Positions 50,077 to 59,503 of a stretch of 64,000 nucleotides of DNA are shown here, one piece after another. The stretch spans positions 42,285 through 106,284 of IMG/VR virus record IMGVR_UViG_3300020473_000023; one strand, given 5' to 3'. Under the pieces are notes generated by a model. The model did not search any database, was not told where the DNA came from, and worked only from the letters and a program-made list of their open reading frames with translations. A program made the position numbers and the translations under genes. The DNA is from a virus. Position 1 is the stretch's first letter, and each line of letters begins with the position of its first letter.

Positions 50077-51879
50077 TTAATAGCTTTTTACCGGATAGGT
50101 CATCCAAGCCTTAGATCTCTTACCGCCTCCGAAGCCTCTCTCATTTGCATAGATCGACCTTTCTCGAGCTTGATGGTCGTGATCTATTCCTGCATCAGGG
50201 CCAGTTCCAAGGGGAGTTACAGGTCCACCTCCACCTGCTGCTGCACCGCTTGCCTCTTCTACCTCATCGTCATCTTTTTTTTTTAATTTCTTTGAATCAT
50301 CTTTTGCATCAAGAATTTTCTTCGCCTCCTCGCGAATAATTCTTCTAAGCGCCTGCTCCTCAAGACTTCCGGGAATTGTCCTCACGGGCCTGGCAGAATA
50401 AGCCGAATAGCCGTCGTCTCCCTTGTAGGAGACAATATATTCATCTGATATATCTTCTCTCTCTTCTTGCTCTTCAGAAGATATGTACTCTTGACCATAA
50501 GGTAGGACGTCACTAGGAAGATATCCTGGACCGCCGTGTCTGCTTGGAAGCTCTTCTGTAACCTCTTCTTCCTTTGCTTCTCTAATCATCTCTCTGATAA
50601 AAGTTCTCAATGTTGATTCTGACATTCCTAAATTCCTCATTATCATATTATATCTATTCTCAAGAAGCTGAAACCTTGCTTCTGAAATTGGGCAAGCACA
50701 CCCCTCTGCCTCCGGAAAGCTCACCTCATCACCTGGCATCACCGGGACAGCCGGCTCTATGCCTCCTTCAGCATCAGGATTGTCTGCTTCTAGATCGGGC
50801 TCATCTTCCTCTATTTCTGCCCTTGCTTCATCAGAAATCGGCAACTCTTCAACGATACAAAGTGAAGTATCTCCATCCAGTGCAGTGTATAGAGAGCCTA
50901 GCCTTGAAAGTGAAAGAGAGGGCATTTGCCTAACAGCAGAAAAAACCGGACCAAACCCAGACTCTAGTCGACTCATCGCCTCTCCAAACTTTGGAGAGAC
51001 TGATTCAATATTCTGTGACACCTCTAATGCTCCAGAAAGCATCTGTGCTAATCTTGAAGATAGGCTAAATATAAGACGCTCTATTGGAAGTGTTCGAACA
51101 AAAAATCCAGAAAGTCCTGAGATGAAATTCACTGCAGGAAGAGTTGCGGGTTCATCGCCGGGTATGGGAATTGCAACTAGTGCAAATACGGAGTCGTATG
51201 CTTGAACTATTGTTACAATTGCATCTTTAAGGGCAGTTAGGAATTCTCTAAAGCGAGATCTTGACTCGAGTCTGATTGCTGGATCCAGGTTGCAAATATT
51301 CTGAATTATCTGGATCATCGGTCCATCTGACGGCTCTATCAATGATGATGAAAGGATTTCTGGATCGACACCTATTAAATCACACATCTCTTCAATGGCA
51401 ACTCTTCCAGCCTCTGCCTCCCTATCTAGAATCATCTTTCCAAGAAGGAGGTCAACGCCTGGAACCGAAAGCCCGAGGCTTTTTGCTGCATCTTCGACAA
51501 ATCCTGGTAAAAATCCCTCCTTCAGCGGGTTAAGTTTTTCCTGTCTTCGTCTAGGTCTCATTCCCAGTGAATAGAGAGGGAGCTTTCCTGTCCTTAAAAA
51601 GAAATCATCATCTTCAAAGTCTTCATCGTCAACCTGGGTTGGAAACATCGGTTCTGCACATGAATCGTCTTCAAACCCCCTGTTGACTCTTCCAATCCCA
51701 TCGATAGAAGAAAATCCACTATCAGCGCTCATTGAAGGTTGACCTGATGATCCTGTATATTTGTATCTTCGAGGTCTTCCAAGATATTGAGATCCGTCAG
51801 ATGTAGCAGAGGGTCCTGATGGAACCTTTATTCCGTGACTAGAATAGTACCCAGTCTTACTCTCGCCATTATCTTTCAC
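50077..51879 (-). CDS. Large acidic tag-carrying protein, probable virion component (600 aa)
   Basis: The middle third is helical and contains hydrophobic stretches (AIVTIVQAYDSVFALVAIPIPG, FISGLSGFFVRTLPIERLIF). Two copies of the recurring tag lie in the C-terminal half: ESTLRTFIREMIREAKEEE at about residue 425 and EEQALRRIIREEAKKIL at about residue 510. The rest is acidic linker, a Gly/Ala stretch and a basic aromatic tail (SKAWMTYPVKSY) resembling that of the protein at 390-998. The start is GTG without a clear ribosome binding site. No enzyme motif. It sits inside the replication block yet looks like a virion or scaffold-type protein. Confidence 0.6.
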   Translation of the reverse strand: MKDNGESKTGYYSSHGIKVPSGPSATSDGSQYLGRPRRYKYTGSSGQPSMSADSGFSSIDGIGRVNRGFEDDSCAEPMFPTQVDDEDFEDDDFFLRTGKLPLYSLGMRPRRRQEKLNPLKEGFLPGFVEDAAKSLGLSVPGVDLLLGKMILDREAEAGRVAIEEMCDLIGVDPEILSSSLIEPSDGPMIQIIQNICNLDPAIRLESRSRFREFLTALKDAIVTIVQAYDSVFALVAIPIPGDEPATLPAVNFISGLSGFFVRTLPIERLIFSLSSRLAQMLSGALEVSQNIESVSPKFGEAMSRLESGFGPVFSAVRQMPSLSLSRLGSLYTALDGDTSLCIVEELPISDEARAEIEEDEPDLEADNPDAEGGIEPAVPVMPGDEVSFPEAEGCACPISEARFQLLENRYNMIMRNLGMSESTLRTFIREMIREAKEEEVTEELPSRHGGPGYLPSDVLPYGQEYISSEEQEEREDISDEYIVSYKGDDGYSAYSARPVRTIPGSLEEQALRRIIREEAKKILDAKDDSKKLKKKDDDEVEEASGAAAGGGGPVTPLGTGPDAGIDHDHQARERSIYANERGFGGGKRSKAWMTYPVKSY

Positions 51880-51900
51880 ATAGATAAATATTCACAGCAA

Positions 51901-52488
51901 CTAGCTATTGCTAGTCTTGGATTTGTGAATTACCATAGCTTTAGCACTTTGCAAAGCAAGGGCAAGAGTGGGCTCGTGTCCCACATAGAACCTATTTTCT
52001 TCAAAATGACTTCCAGAAGCTATTTGAATAGCAATCCATTCTTCGGGCTCTAGTGTAATCCCAAACTGCTGTATCAGACAGAGTGATCTGTGAGAGACTG
52101 ACATTCTACTTAGATTTTCGTTAAATTTAAACATCTGGCCAAGCTTCTCTCTATGCCAGTCTGAATCTTGCAAGATAAAATAGTCTTGATCTGTGGAGCC
52201 TACTTTTCCAATATCATGAAGCAACCCGACCCTAAGAATTGAAGAAGTTGACAGCCCAAGATCATGAGACTCGTTTATCTTTCTCATCGTAGAAGTAACG
52301 TCGAGAGAGTGCTGAATCAACCCTCCGGGAAAGGCTGAATACTGATCAAGTCTTGAGCTAGCTGGGCAGGTAGAAAGTCTTTCTCCCAGAGATTCTAGCA
52401 TGTGATTTAAATTATGATCAGAAAGCCTTCCGCAAAGCTTTTCAAACACACTCCAATTATTTTCAATATTCTCTATAGATGGATTCAT
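51901..52488 (-). CDS. HD-domain phosphohydrolase
   Basis: The ATG at 52488 (MNPSIENI) is chosen since AGAGG lies 5 bases upstream; the GTG two codons earlier is inside that site. GLIQHSLDVTSTM, LLHDIGKVG and later SHRSLCLIQQF give the H...HD...H metal-binding pattern of the HD superfamily. Members are dNTPases, nucleases or cyclic-nucleotide phosphodiesterases; substrate cannot be read here. It lies among replication genes, so a nucleotide or nucleic acid substrate is likely. 195 aa. Confidence 0.75.
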   Translation of the reverse strand: MNPSIENIENNWSVFEKLCGRLSDHNLNHMLESLGERLSTCPASSRLDQYSAFPGGLIQHSLDVTSTMRKINESHDLGLSTSSILRVGLLHDIGKVGSTDQDYFILQDSDWHREKLGQMFKFNENLSRMSVSHRSLCLIQQFGITLEPEEWIAIQIASGSHFEENRFYVGHEPTLALALQSAKAMVIHKSKTSNS

Positions 52489-52532
52489 AGTCACCTCTTA
52501 TAGAATTATATTTTAGCAGACAGCAGTGTACA

Positions 52533-53153
52533 CTAAAGTCTTACTATCATCATCAGTGATTTTTGTGCCCTGTCTTTAAAGCCGCATGGGTTGATTGCGT
52601 ATCTTTCAGCCGGGTTTATCTTATTGTCAAGTAAGTTTCTTAGGGCACATGCTATTTGCTGATCAGTTGCAATTCTTTTTTCAGGTTTTTGAAGATAGAC
52701 AGCAATCTCACCTCGGCGGATGTCTGTTTCAATCTTTTCAATATCGTTTCTTAGTGGGTGAGATCCACCTGAGACGAGGGAGCTAAGCTGGCCTCCGACA
52801 GATTGGACAGACAGTTGAGACTTTTTAAGAGGCTTTGGTTCTTCTGGAACTTGTAGGGCTTTCAGCTTTCTCTTTTTTGAAACGGGCTTTCTTAGACTTT
52901 GATCAGGATTTGCCTCTATATTATACAGACGCATCAGCCAGTAAGCTGAATCAGGGCTAATTTCATTAAATGACTGACCTTTTGAAAGAATTAATTTACC
53001 CTTTTTAGGCTCGAAAAGATCACTAGAAATAGGCTCATCAGGAGAACCTATGATCTTCTGAATGATGTACCCAAATTGGCCTACATTTCTAATATTTAAA
53101 ATTTCAATCTCCTCTCTTATGATCCGAGAAAGATTTTTTCTGCTTATCTTCAT
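52533..53153 (-). CDS. Tag-carrying basic protein (206 aa)
   Basis: The start MKISRKNLSRIIREE at 53153 is supported by GAGGGG just upstream (inside the few codons to the next ATG at 53165). The first 20 residues are a textbook example of the recurring helix (ISRKNLSRIIREEIEIL). The rest is basic, with a Lys/Arg/Pro-rich linker (LRKPVSKKRKLKALQVPEEP) and a mixed C-terminal domain containing a Cys near the end (NPCGFKDRAQ). No enzyme motif. It could be a DNA-binding internal head protein. Confidence 0.6.
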   Translation of the reverse strand: MKISRKNLSRIIREEIEILNIRNVGQFGYIIQKIIGSPDEPISSDLFEPKKGKLILSKGQSFNEISPDSAYWLMRLYNIEANPDQSLRKPVSKKRKLKALQVPEEPKPLKKSQLSVQSVGGQLSSLVSGGSHPLRNDIEKIETDIRRGEIAVYLQKPEKRIATDQQIACALRNLLDNKINPAERYAINPCGFKDRAQKSLMMIVRL

Positions 53154-53183
53154 TACGCCCCTCATAGGATAAGTATTTCGAAA

Positions 53184-54395
53184 CTATGCTATGATCTCAG
53201 TCGCAACGGGGAAAGATCCATCAATTCCCGGGATAGAGAGTGGGTTTGAGATAATCTTTAAAAATTCTCTCATGCTTGAATCTGGAACATCAACAATTAC
53301 AGCATCGTGAATAACGAAGACAGGATCTATATCTAGCCCCCGGTCTGAAAAGTCATCCATTAGTTTTGAAAAACCTAAAAGTGCCCCATCAGCTGCAGTT
53401 GACTGAATAAATCTATTTACTAAAATATGTTTGGGAGCATTTTCAACTGATAGTTGTCGACCATAGTGATTTTTAACTGTCTGATCTTTCTCTGCTTCTT
53501 TTTTTAATCTTCCCTCGAGGGCACTTATTTTAAAATATTTTCTAATTTTTTCAAGAATCTTTTTTGCCTCCGATGGCTCACAATCTCCAATAAGCTTTGC
53601 GAGTTTTCTAGGAGACATCCCATATAGAGAGCTGATGGTTGCAATCTTTGCAACATCCCTGTTGACTGAGGACTCTAGGGCGTTGGATCTTACTATTTCA
53701 TAGACATCACTGCAAGTATTATTTCCTGAGATAGAGAGTGCTATTCTAGGCTCAAGTGAAACAAAATCAATCTGAACAAGCTTAGACTTCTTCCGGGCAG
53801 ATCTAAGAAGAGATCTTCTATCTTTTCTCAAGGTTAGAATTGAGGGTCCGGACGTAATGGTGAGCCTTCCGCTGCAAGATGAAATCTGGCTATACGTCGT
53901 AGCGGGAAGAAGTCCACTATCCAGCGGAATGAAAGTTTTTAGTGCCCCAGTTCTTTCATCTTCACTATTGATTATCCTGTAGAGCTCTTTCTTATTAATT
54001 GAGCACTGCACTAGACCCTGCAGGAACTGCCGTATTGTCACGAACTCTTTTGCATGATAGGAATCACCATACGTCTCAAGAAGATCGCTAGACTGTCTTA
54101 TAAGCCGCTTCAAGTAAGCTTGAAAGTCAGCCCCCTTAAGTGCGTAACGAAGTGGCACATCTTTTATCCCACTTTCTCTCAATGCAGACCACATTGTCAC
54201 ATGCGATTCGCCCGGAGTTGTTTGAAGTGTTGAGTCTGTGGCAGCAGCAAGCAAGTCTAGGCTTCTACTATATTTTTCAGAAAACCCACAGACCCAAGCA
54301 CCATCCGGAACACTATCTGACCACCTGAACATCTGATCTTCACTGACTAGGTGCAAGTCACTTCCGATCAATCTTTTATTAATGCATATAGCCAC
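53184..54395 (-). CDS. Short family A DNA polymerase (no exonuclease domains)
   Basis: Only the polymerase part of a PolI-type enzyme is present (403 aa). Before motif A there is TYSQISSCSGRLTITSGPS, like the TxTGRLSSxxPNL region. Motif A is LVQID210-FVSLEPRIAL, motif B R246-D-V-A-K250...Y258-G and motif C VIH363-D364-A. Catalytic Asp residues are kept, but the usual Glu after the motif C Asp is Ala. There is no 3'-5' or 5' nuclease domain. It coexists with a DnaE replicase (19285-22869), so it may act in repair, Okazaki processing or lesion bypass. The start is GTG without a ribosome binding site. Confidence 0.82.
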   Translation of the reverse strand: MAICINKRLIGSDLHLVSEDQMFRWSDSVPDGAWVCGFSEKYSRSLDLLAAATDSTLQTTPGESHVTMWSALRESGIKDVPLRYALKGADFQAYLKRLIRQSSDLLETYGDSYHAKEFVTIRQFLQGLVQCSINKKELYRIINSEDERTGALKTFIPLDSGLLPATTYSQISSCSGRLTITSGPSILTLRKDRRSLLRSARKKSKLVQIDFVSLEPRIALSISGNNTCSDVYEIVRSNALESSVNRDVAKIATISSLYGMSPRKLAKLIGDCEPSEAKKILEKIRKYFKISALEGRLKKEAEKDQTVKNHYGRQLSVENAPKHILVNRFIQSTAADGALLGFSKLMDDFSDRGLDIDPVFVIHDAVIVDVPDSSMREFLKIISNPLSIPGIDGSFPVATEIIA

Positions 54396-54420
54396 AATAT
54401 TATTTTAAATAAATGTCAGC

Positions 54421-54432
54421 ATGTGTACACAT
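54421..54432. promoter_or_regulatory. Short perfect palindrome between the polymerase gene and the structural operon
   Basis: ATGTGTACACAT is a perfect 12-base palindrome in the 55-base gap between the giant structural gene (stop at 54451) and the polymerase gene. No good -10/-35 set is visible. It could be an operator, but the evidence is only symmetry. Confidence 0.25.
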
Positions 54433-54450
54433 TTTAGATTGCAGTGCCTA

Positions 54451-57400
54451 TCAATCGCCCACGTAGGCTGGCTCCTCCATTCCCTCGAGACTTCGCTCGA
54501 CATGAGGAGCTTCACTCGCCACAATGGTGCTGTAGTTATCGTGCCAATCATCATAGGTGGGAAGGCTTTCAGAGTCGGGAAAGAAGGCACGAAGAAGTGC
54601 TTCATCATTCTGGACCATCCAGTCGTACTGTTGTCGTGTTGTTAGACCTCTTCCAAAAAGGTCATTAAACACGACGACGCCATCCATCGGGTCGGTGGCT
54701 ACTTCTGGTTCAGTAATGGTTGAGCTTGCGCCGGCTTCCTGGAGACGCCACTCATCCTCGAGGAAGGAGCCGTCATTCTCCACAGTCACACCGTTTGCGG
54801 CAAGAATAGCGTCCATTCCAGCTCTCCTCGATTCTTGGGTCGATGCTTGGCTGCCAGCCTCTTCTCGCCTGGCCTCACGGGATAAGCGCTCATTTCCGAC
54901 ATGAAGCTTGCCCTGAGCCTGCTCAATGAGGTGCCCGACGACGGATGAGCCAAAGAGGCCATGATCGAGGAGAGATTCTTGATCGTCAGGCACGGGTCTC
55001 CGAAGCGGGTTATTATCACCATCTCTACCCTCGAATGAGTCAAGAAGATTTAAGGTGCTAATCGTATTGGTTCTAATGGAGTCAACTGTAGCTTGCTGTC
55101 CCGAGGGATAGAAGGATAGGTCAGTTGTAAACTTTCCTGGGCCAATGTTATGTGTAACATCTCTAACAGTAAAGATATTATCAGCTGTAGTTCCTGTCTT
55201 AAGGTCTAGGTAGAATTGCTGGCCATAGTGAAACATTGGATTTCCCAATCCTGAGACTTTGGCAGTTGCAGGAACTACAGTCACCTCGTCTATTGACGAC
55301 GCTGCGCTCGTCGATGTTTGATTATCCTCGGGCTCTCTAAAGGTTCGGGATAGCAGGGCATTAAAAAGAGCTCCGCTTGACATTCCTGATATCGTTACGT
55401 TTGAAAATGGGCTATTGGAGGTGCCAAATGGGATATACGGAACACGAGATTTAATGTAGTTGTGAATAAAATCTCTATCCATGTCAGTCAAAAAAGTTTC
55501 CAATGCATCGAACTGATTAAAAGAATCAGTGCCGTTTAAGTAGGAGTGGAAAGCGCCCTCGTATGCGCTGTTCGGATCTTCTAGGAATTCGGATCGGAAC
55601 TGAGTCGTGCGATCAAAGACTACCCCTGCACGCTCTCGAAGGCCCTGAATGGCTGAATTAAATGAACTAGCTGCTCCGGAACGTGCGTCGGGGTCCCTGC
55701 CCTGGAAGAATGATGGTGCGATTCTTCCGGTAATGCAGTCCAATATGAGCTGCTCTCCAATGTGGGTAGATGCATTCTGATCCATTAAGTGAATTCTCAA
55801 CAGGGTCTTTGAAATGTCTCTGCTGCCATCAGGTCTCATAAATGGAACGGCCTCATAGATAATCTTAAGGCGTGGAATTTTAAATCTTGGCCTAAAGAGG
55901 CCCATTTCCCACATTCTTTCAGACAGTTTTTCATTAAGATTAAAAGTAGGACCGAGGTCGCGAGCAGCCCTCTGCTGGGGAGTCTCTTGGTCATCAGACG
56001 GGGTCCCTGAAGTTGCGGCAGCAGCTTGTTCAGCTGCGGCAGCGTTTGCTTCAGCCTCTCTCTCAAGCGCATCATCATAACCACGATATACATCTTTAAA
56101 GCCATATGCCTGATGTGATCCATTTCCGATCATCGATGAAAATATGGACTCGAGCCTGCCCGTTGTTAGATTTGAATTTTGAGAAATTGCATCTTGAATC
56201 AGCTGATTAAAATGATAAAATCTTATTGGGAAGGCCGATATCGGCCTTCCAGCGAGGGCACCTGCACACTCATTAAAGGTGTAAAACAACATCTGGACTT
56301 CATCATACCTTCCCGTTCGTGACATGGGGTAGCCCATAAACTCTACTGCAACCTTTCCAAGAGAGACCCAGTCACCGTGACCTTCACCAAGATCAGGCTC
56401 TACATCCTCAAGACCGCTCGAATCATCACTAGTAGCCTCATCTGACTCATCAGATGTACCAGAGCCTGCCTGACCGTCTGTAGGATACAGGGGATTTCGG
56501 GGATCTAATGATAGCTGAGCAAATCTAAGCTCATACATTAATCGACCGGTCGACCGAAGTGCCAGGTGGAAGTTTCTAATAAACGGATCATCAGAGGCCA
56601 TTAGTGCTGGATTGATATTGTCTAGCTTTGAGCCTAAAAGTGCTTGAACAGTATTTGTCGAGCCAATTACCTGACTTTGGAGCTCGCTGCTAGTGGTCCC
56701 ACCCAGGACCAGCAGCGCTGCCCTAAGGGTTTCTTTGACCTCGGTGGACCTTGCACCTCCGGAATGGATCATGTCTTTTGCTCTAAGGAGGGAATCATAG
56801 AGGGCTCTCTCGATCATCTCATTTGACGAACTCTCAGGAGGGCTAAGGTGCTGAATATCAAAAACTTCTTCAGAAATTACCCCTCCTGCAGCGGCGGTCC
56901 GCCTAAGAAGTGCACAGACCTCTCTAATAAGACTTGTAACAACGGAAATGTGAACATAGTCTCCCGTACAGACGTGTGTTGTCTTAGTGTCCTCTCCTCC
57001 AGTTGTTCCCATCTCTAGTGTAATTTTAACCTGACCGTTTTGGTCCATGTTGTAATTTCCCTTGATAAGCCTGTATTTTTGAACTGACCTAAGAGAGTTT
57101 AAAAATATTCCCCAGGGAGATCCTGTCGCTGGGTCACTGTTGGGATGAGACCATCCAAACTCTAGAAAAGCTTCAGTTAGACCAAAAGTTCTAGGTGCTA
57201 TAAACTGTGCAATTTCACCAAGCCTGGATCTGTCATGAAGTGTTATGTTGACCGTCGCCTTCTTGAATCCTATCAGACCGTATCCGGAAGAGTATTCTTT
57301 AATTGTAACTCCATCTAGAGACATAAAGGGAGCAGCAGGATCAATAACAGGCGTCGTTCTCTCTCTGTTAATGTCCATATTGACAAGCGTCTGGGGGGAT

Positions 57401-59190
57401 GTGAAAAGCTCCATTCCTGTGCGCCTATGCCTTGATGCAACTCGTGTTGAGACAAAGTTAATACCCCACTGGTCGACTCTCTCTTCTGATCCATCGAGAG
57501 ATTCAATAAATTCTTCCGTGCTACTGTGGGCTTCGTTTCTGAAGGCTTTCTCTATCACGTCTTTACTTTCTGCGGATATCCTATTTGCAATGTGCCAGTT
57601 AGGTGAATCCATCTCAACTGATCCGTCACTTAAGAATGAAATTATGTTTCCATGGGTCTTCCCTCTATCATCTATGGCGGGGGTGTCGACTTTAAATTGA
57701 AGATTGATAAAGGGTGTGCAAAGTGACATTTCTATTGTGGGGATTCCAGATGAGAAGAGGCTTGCCTGAAGAACATGTCTCGTGTTTGGGTTGCAATAAA
57801 TCTTTGGAAGCACTAAGACGCCTAGTGTCGGTGAGATGATTCGATCTGGATTCGCTGGATCTTCATTGACCCCTGTATACACATTGTAGGTTCGAGGAGT
57901 TCTTGGAACTCTAATATTAGCTGCAGACCACATAGAGGGACCTCCAGCCTTTTGGATAATTTCCTCTGTGAGCCTCTCGATAACATCTCGAGCAAGGTCG
58001 TCAATCTCTAAGTCACCCATTTCGGCAACTTCTCCGGCAAAAGAGAAGTCGTCTGCGTTGGCTTCAGCGCGAACCGTGATTTGTGATTTGATCTCCAGGA
58101 GAAAGTCATTCTCAGAAGCACCGGTGTCATCTCTCCCACCAGCAATAAGCTCACTGATAAGAGTGCCTCCGACAGTGACTCCCCAAGCAATTCGTTCCCT
58201 TCCAGATGACGATGGCCTATTTTCAAGGGCTATCACATATGGTTGAACATCGAACCCATCTCTGTCGCGTCGACTCCCACCGAGTCCGGCATATCGGTCA
58301 GGTGGGCTGAGAGCTCTCCTATACTGATCTCGTAGCGCGGTCACTTTTGCTCCATCGCTGAAATTCATTTCCCATCCAATCTGGGTGGGGCTTGATTCTA
58401 AATTCCATGGACTGCGAGGTGAGAACCCCCCCGTGTCGAGCCCAGCGGCTTCAGCCATATCTCTCATGTCTGTGCTAGAAAAACCGAGTAGATCGTGATA
58501 GTGCAGACAGACTGCAACAAGACGGTCGACAGCATTTCGAGCGTCTGTGCTAGAATTAGTGATCACCTCTGAAGCTCCAACCATCTTAGAGATGCTTATG
58601 GGCAAGGCAGCAGAAGGTGGCATGTCAAATGTTGCGTTGTAAGAGTATCTCAAGGTCCGCGGATCAGCACCTGGGAGAGCTGAAGCAGCGTTACCCAGGC
58701 CGTAAGTCGCACCGGTATCTTCAGCAATTGTAGCTGCTCGTGTCTCAGCATCTTCATTGGATATTTGATATCGAGCTGCAACATCAAATGTGAATGAGCT
58801 AGGCTGAATTGCGCCTAAGTTGGAGTCTAGCTGACCATCTGATTTCCCCTGTATGGGCTCAAAGTAAATCATCATATCCTCAGAGAGACCGTCAGGTAGG
58901 TCGCTTCCTGCTGCATAAAAGGATCTTGAATAATCAATGAGATCACACAGGGGAATGCCTCCGGAGCTTACATCAAGAACTGATTCCATCAACTGGGTGG
59001 CACTCGTGTCGCCTACTAACAAGGTAAATCCACCGAAATTGAGGTGTTCTCGTCCTAGTGCATCACGCTCACCTCCACCCGTTTCTTCGGCGCCAAAGGA
59101 AGTGAAGTTATCTCTAATCTGAAACTGTGTAAGAGACAAAAGATCCATAGTGGCATTGTAAGCTGTATTTGGTGGGTACTTTTTTGCCAT
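54451..59190 (-). CDS. Very large virion structural protein, baseplate/tail type (1579 aa)
   Basis: This is the longest gene in the window. The sequence is mixed, with beta-rich sections (ITLHDRSRLGEIAQFIAP, VKITLEMGTTGG) and repeated Pro/Gly turns. The region around residue 650 (KEYSSGYGLIGFKKATVNIT, EAFLEFGWSHPNSDPATG) looks like tail-hub or baseplate wedge domains. Later segments include an acidic Ser/Asp linker and a C-terminal portion with TDLSFYPSGQQATVD. It belongs to a structural set with the LysM/gp53-like gene (59202-59498) and the 1191-aa gene. It has no recognised enzymatic core. Role as a baseplate hub or central-tail protein is inferred from size, neighbours and strand content. 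Confidence 0.65.
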   Translation of the reverse strand: MAKKYPPNTAYNATMDLLSLTQFQIRDNFTSFGAEETGGGERDALGREHLNFGGFTLLVGDTSATQLMESVLDVSSGGIPLCDLIDYSRSFYAAGSDLPDGLSEDMMIYFEPIQGKSDGQLDSNLGAIQPSSFTFDVAARYQISNEDAETRAATIAEDTGATYGLGNAASALPGADPRTLRYSYNATFDMPPSAALPISISKMVGASEVITNSSTDARNAVDRLVAVCLHYHDLLGFSSTDMRDMAEAAGLDTGGFSPRSPWNLESSPTQIGWEMNFSDGAKVTALRDQYRRALSPPDRYAGLGGSRRDRDGFDVQPYVIALENRPSSSGRERIAWGVTVGGTLISELIAGGRDDTGASENDFLLEIKSQITVRAEANADDFSFAGEVAEMGDLEIDDLARDVIERLTEEIIQKAGGPSMWSAANIRVPRTPRTYNVYTGVNEDPANPDRIISPTLGVLVLPKIYCNPNTRHVLQASLFSSGIPTIEMSLCTPFINLQFKVDTPAIDDRGKTHGNIISFLSDGSVEMDSPNWHIANRISAESKDVIEKAFRNEAHSSTEEFIESLDGSEERVDQWGINFVSTRVASRHRRTGMELFTSPQTLVNMDINRERTTPVIDPAAPFMSLDGVTIKEYSSGYGLIGFKKATVNITLHDRSRLGEIAQFIAPRTFGLTEAFLEFGWSHPNSDPATGSPWGIFLNSLRSVQKYRLIKGNYNMDQNGQVKITLEMGTTGGEDTKTTHVCTGDYVHISVVTSLIREVCALLRRTAAAGGVISEEVFDIQHLSPPESSSNEMIERALYDSLLRAKDMIHSGGARSTEVKETLRAALLVLGGTTSSELQSQVIGSTNTVQALLGSKLDNINPALMASDDPFIRNFHLALRSTGRLMYELRFAQLSLDPRNPLYPTDGQAGSGTSDESDEATSDDSSGLEDVEPDLGEGHGDWVSLGKVAVEFMGYPMSRTGRYDEVQMLFYTFNECAGALAGRPISAFPIRFYHFNQLIQDAISQNSNLTTGRLESIFSSMIGNGSHQAYGFKDVYRGYDDALEREAEANAAAAEQAAAATSGTPSDDQETPQQRAARDLGPTFNLNEKLSERMWEMGLFRPRFKIPRLKIIYEAVPFMRPDGSRDISKTLLRIHLMDQNASTHIGEQLILDCITGRIAPSFFQGRDPDARSGAASSFNSAIQGLRERAGVVFDRTTQFRSEFLEDPNSAYEGAFHSYLNGTDSFNQFDALETFLTDMDRDFIHNYIKSRVPYIPFGTSNSPFSNVTISGMSSGALFNALLSRTFREPEDNQTSTSAASSIDEVTVVPATAKVSGLGNPMFHYGQQFYLDLKTGTTADNIFTVRDVTHNIGPGKFTTDLSFYPSGQQATVDSIRTNTISTLNLLDSFEGRDGDNNPLRRPVPDDQESLLDHGLFGSSVVGHLIEQAQGKLHVGNERLSREARREEAGSQASTQESRRAGMDAILAANGVTVENDGSFLEDEWRLQEAGASSTITEPEVATDPMDGVVVFNDLFGRGLTTRQQYDWMVQNDEALLRAFFPDSESLPTYDDWHDNYSTIVASEAPHVERSLEGMEEPAYVGD

Positions 59191-59201
59191 GCCTTAATGT
59201 C

Positions 59202-59498
59202 CTAGACCATTCTTAAAGCAGCACCGGGGCTACTGGGTATTGATAAAATTGTCCCAGCTGGGACTTGGAGACCCCATCCGATTCCAGATGCTGCTGCAAT
59301 AATCCACCACAGGCTGGACCTTCCATAAACTTGACCGGCAATGGTGTCAAGCCTCTGGGATTCAGATAGCTGAATGGTTGTATAGCTTAGTGCACCTGAT
59401 ATAATTGCACTTCGTATTCTTGTAGATGCTCCAGAGGCTGGAATGCCCCTTCCACTATCGATTGGAATCATATTTGAATATCTTGAACTAAAAGACAT
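59202..59498 (-). CDS. LysM-like baseplate protein (gp53-type)
   Basis: The segment LSESQRLDTIAGQVYGRSS then LWWIIAAASGIGWGLQVPAG and TILSIPSS is a LysM fold (helix-strand with the typical D-x-I-A...Y-G and the PAGxxLxIP end), as in phage tail protein X and T4 baseplate wedge protein gp53. 98 aa is normal for a single domain. Located between two giant structural genes, which fits a baseplate or tail-completion role rather than a wall hydrolase accessory. Confidence 0.75.
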   Translation of the reverse strand: MSFSSRYSNMIPIDSGRGIPASGASTRIRSAIISGALSYTTIQLSESQRLDTIAGQVYGRSSLWWIIAAASGIGWGLQVPAGTILSIPSSPGAALRMV

Positions 59499-59503
59499 GG
59501 CAG

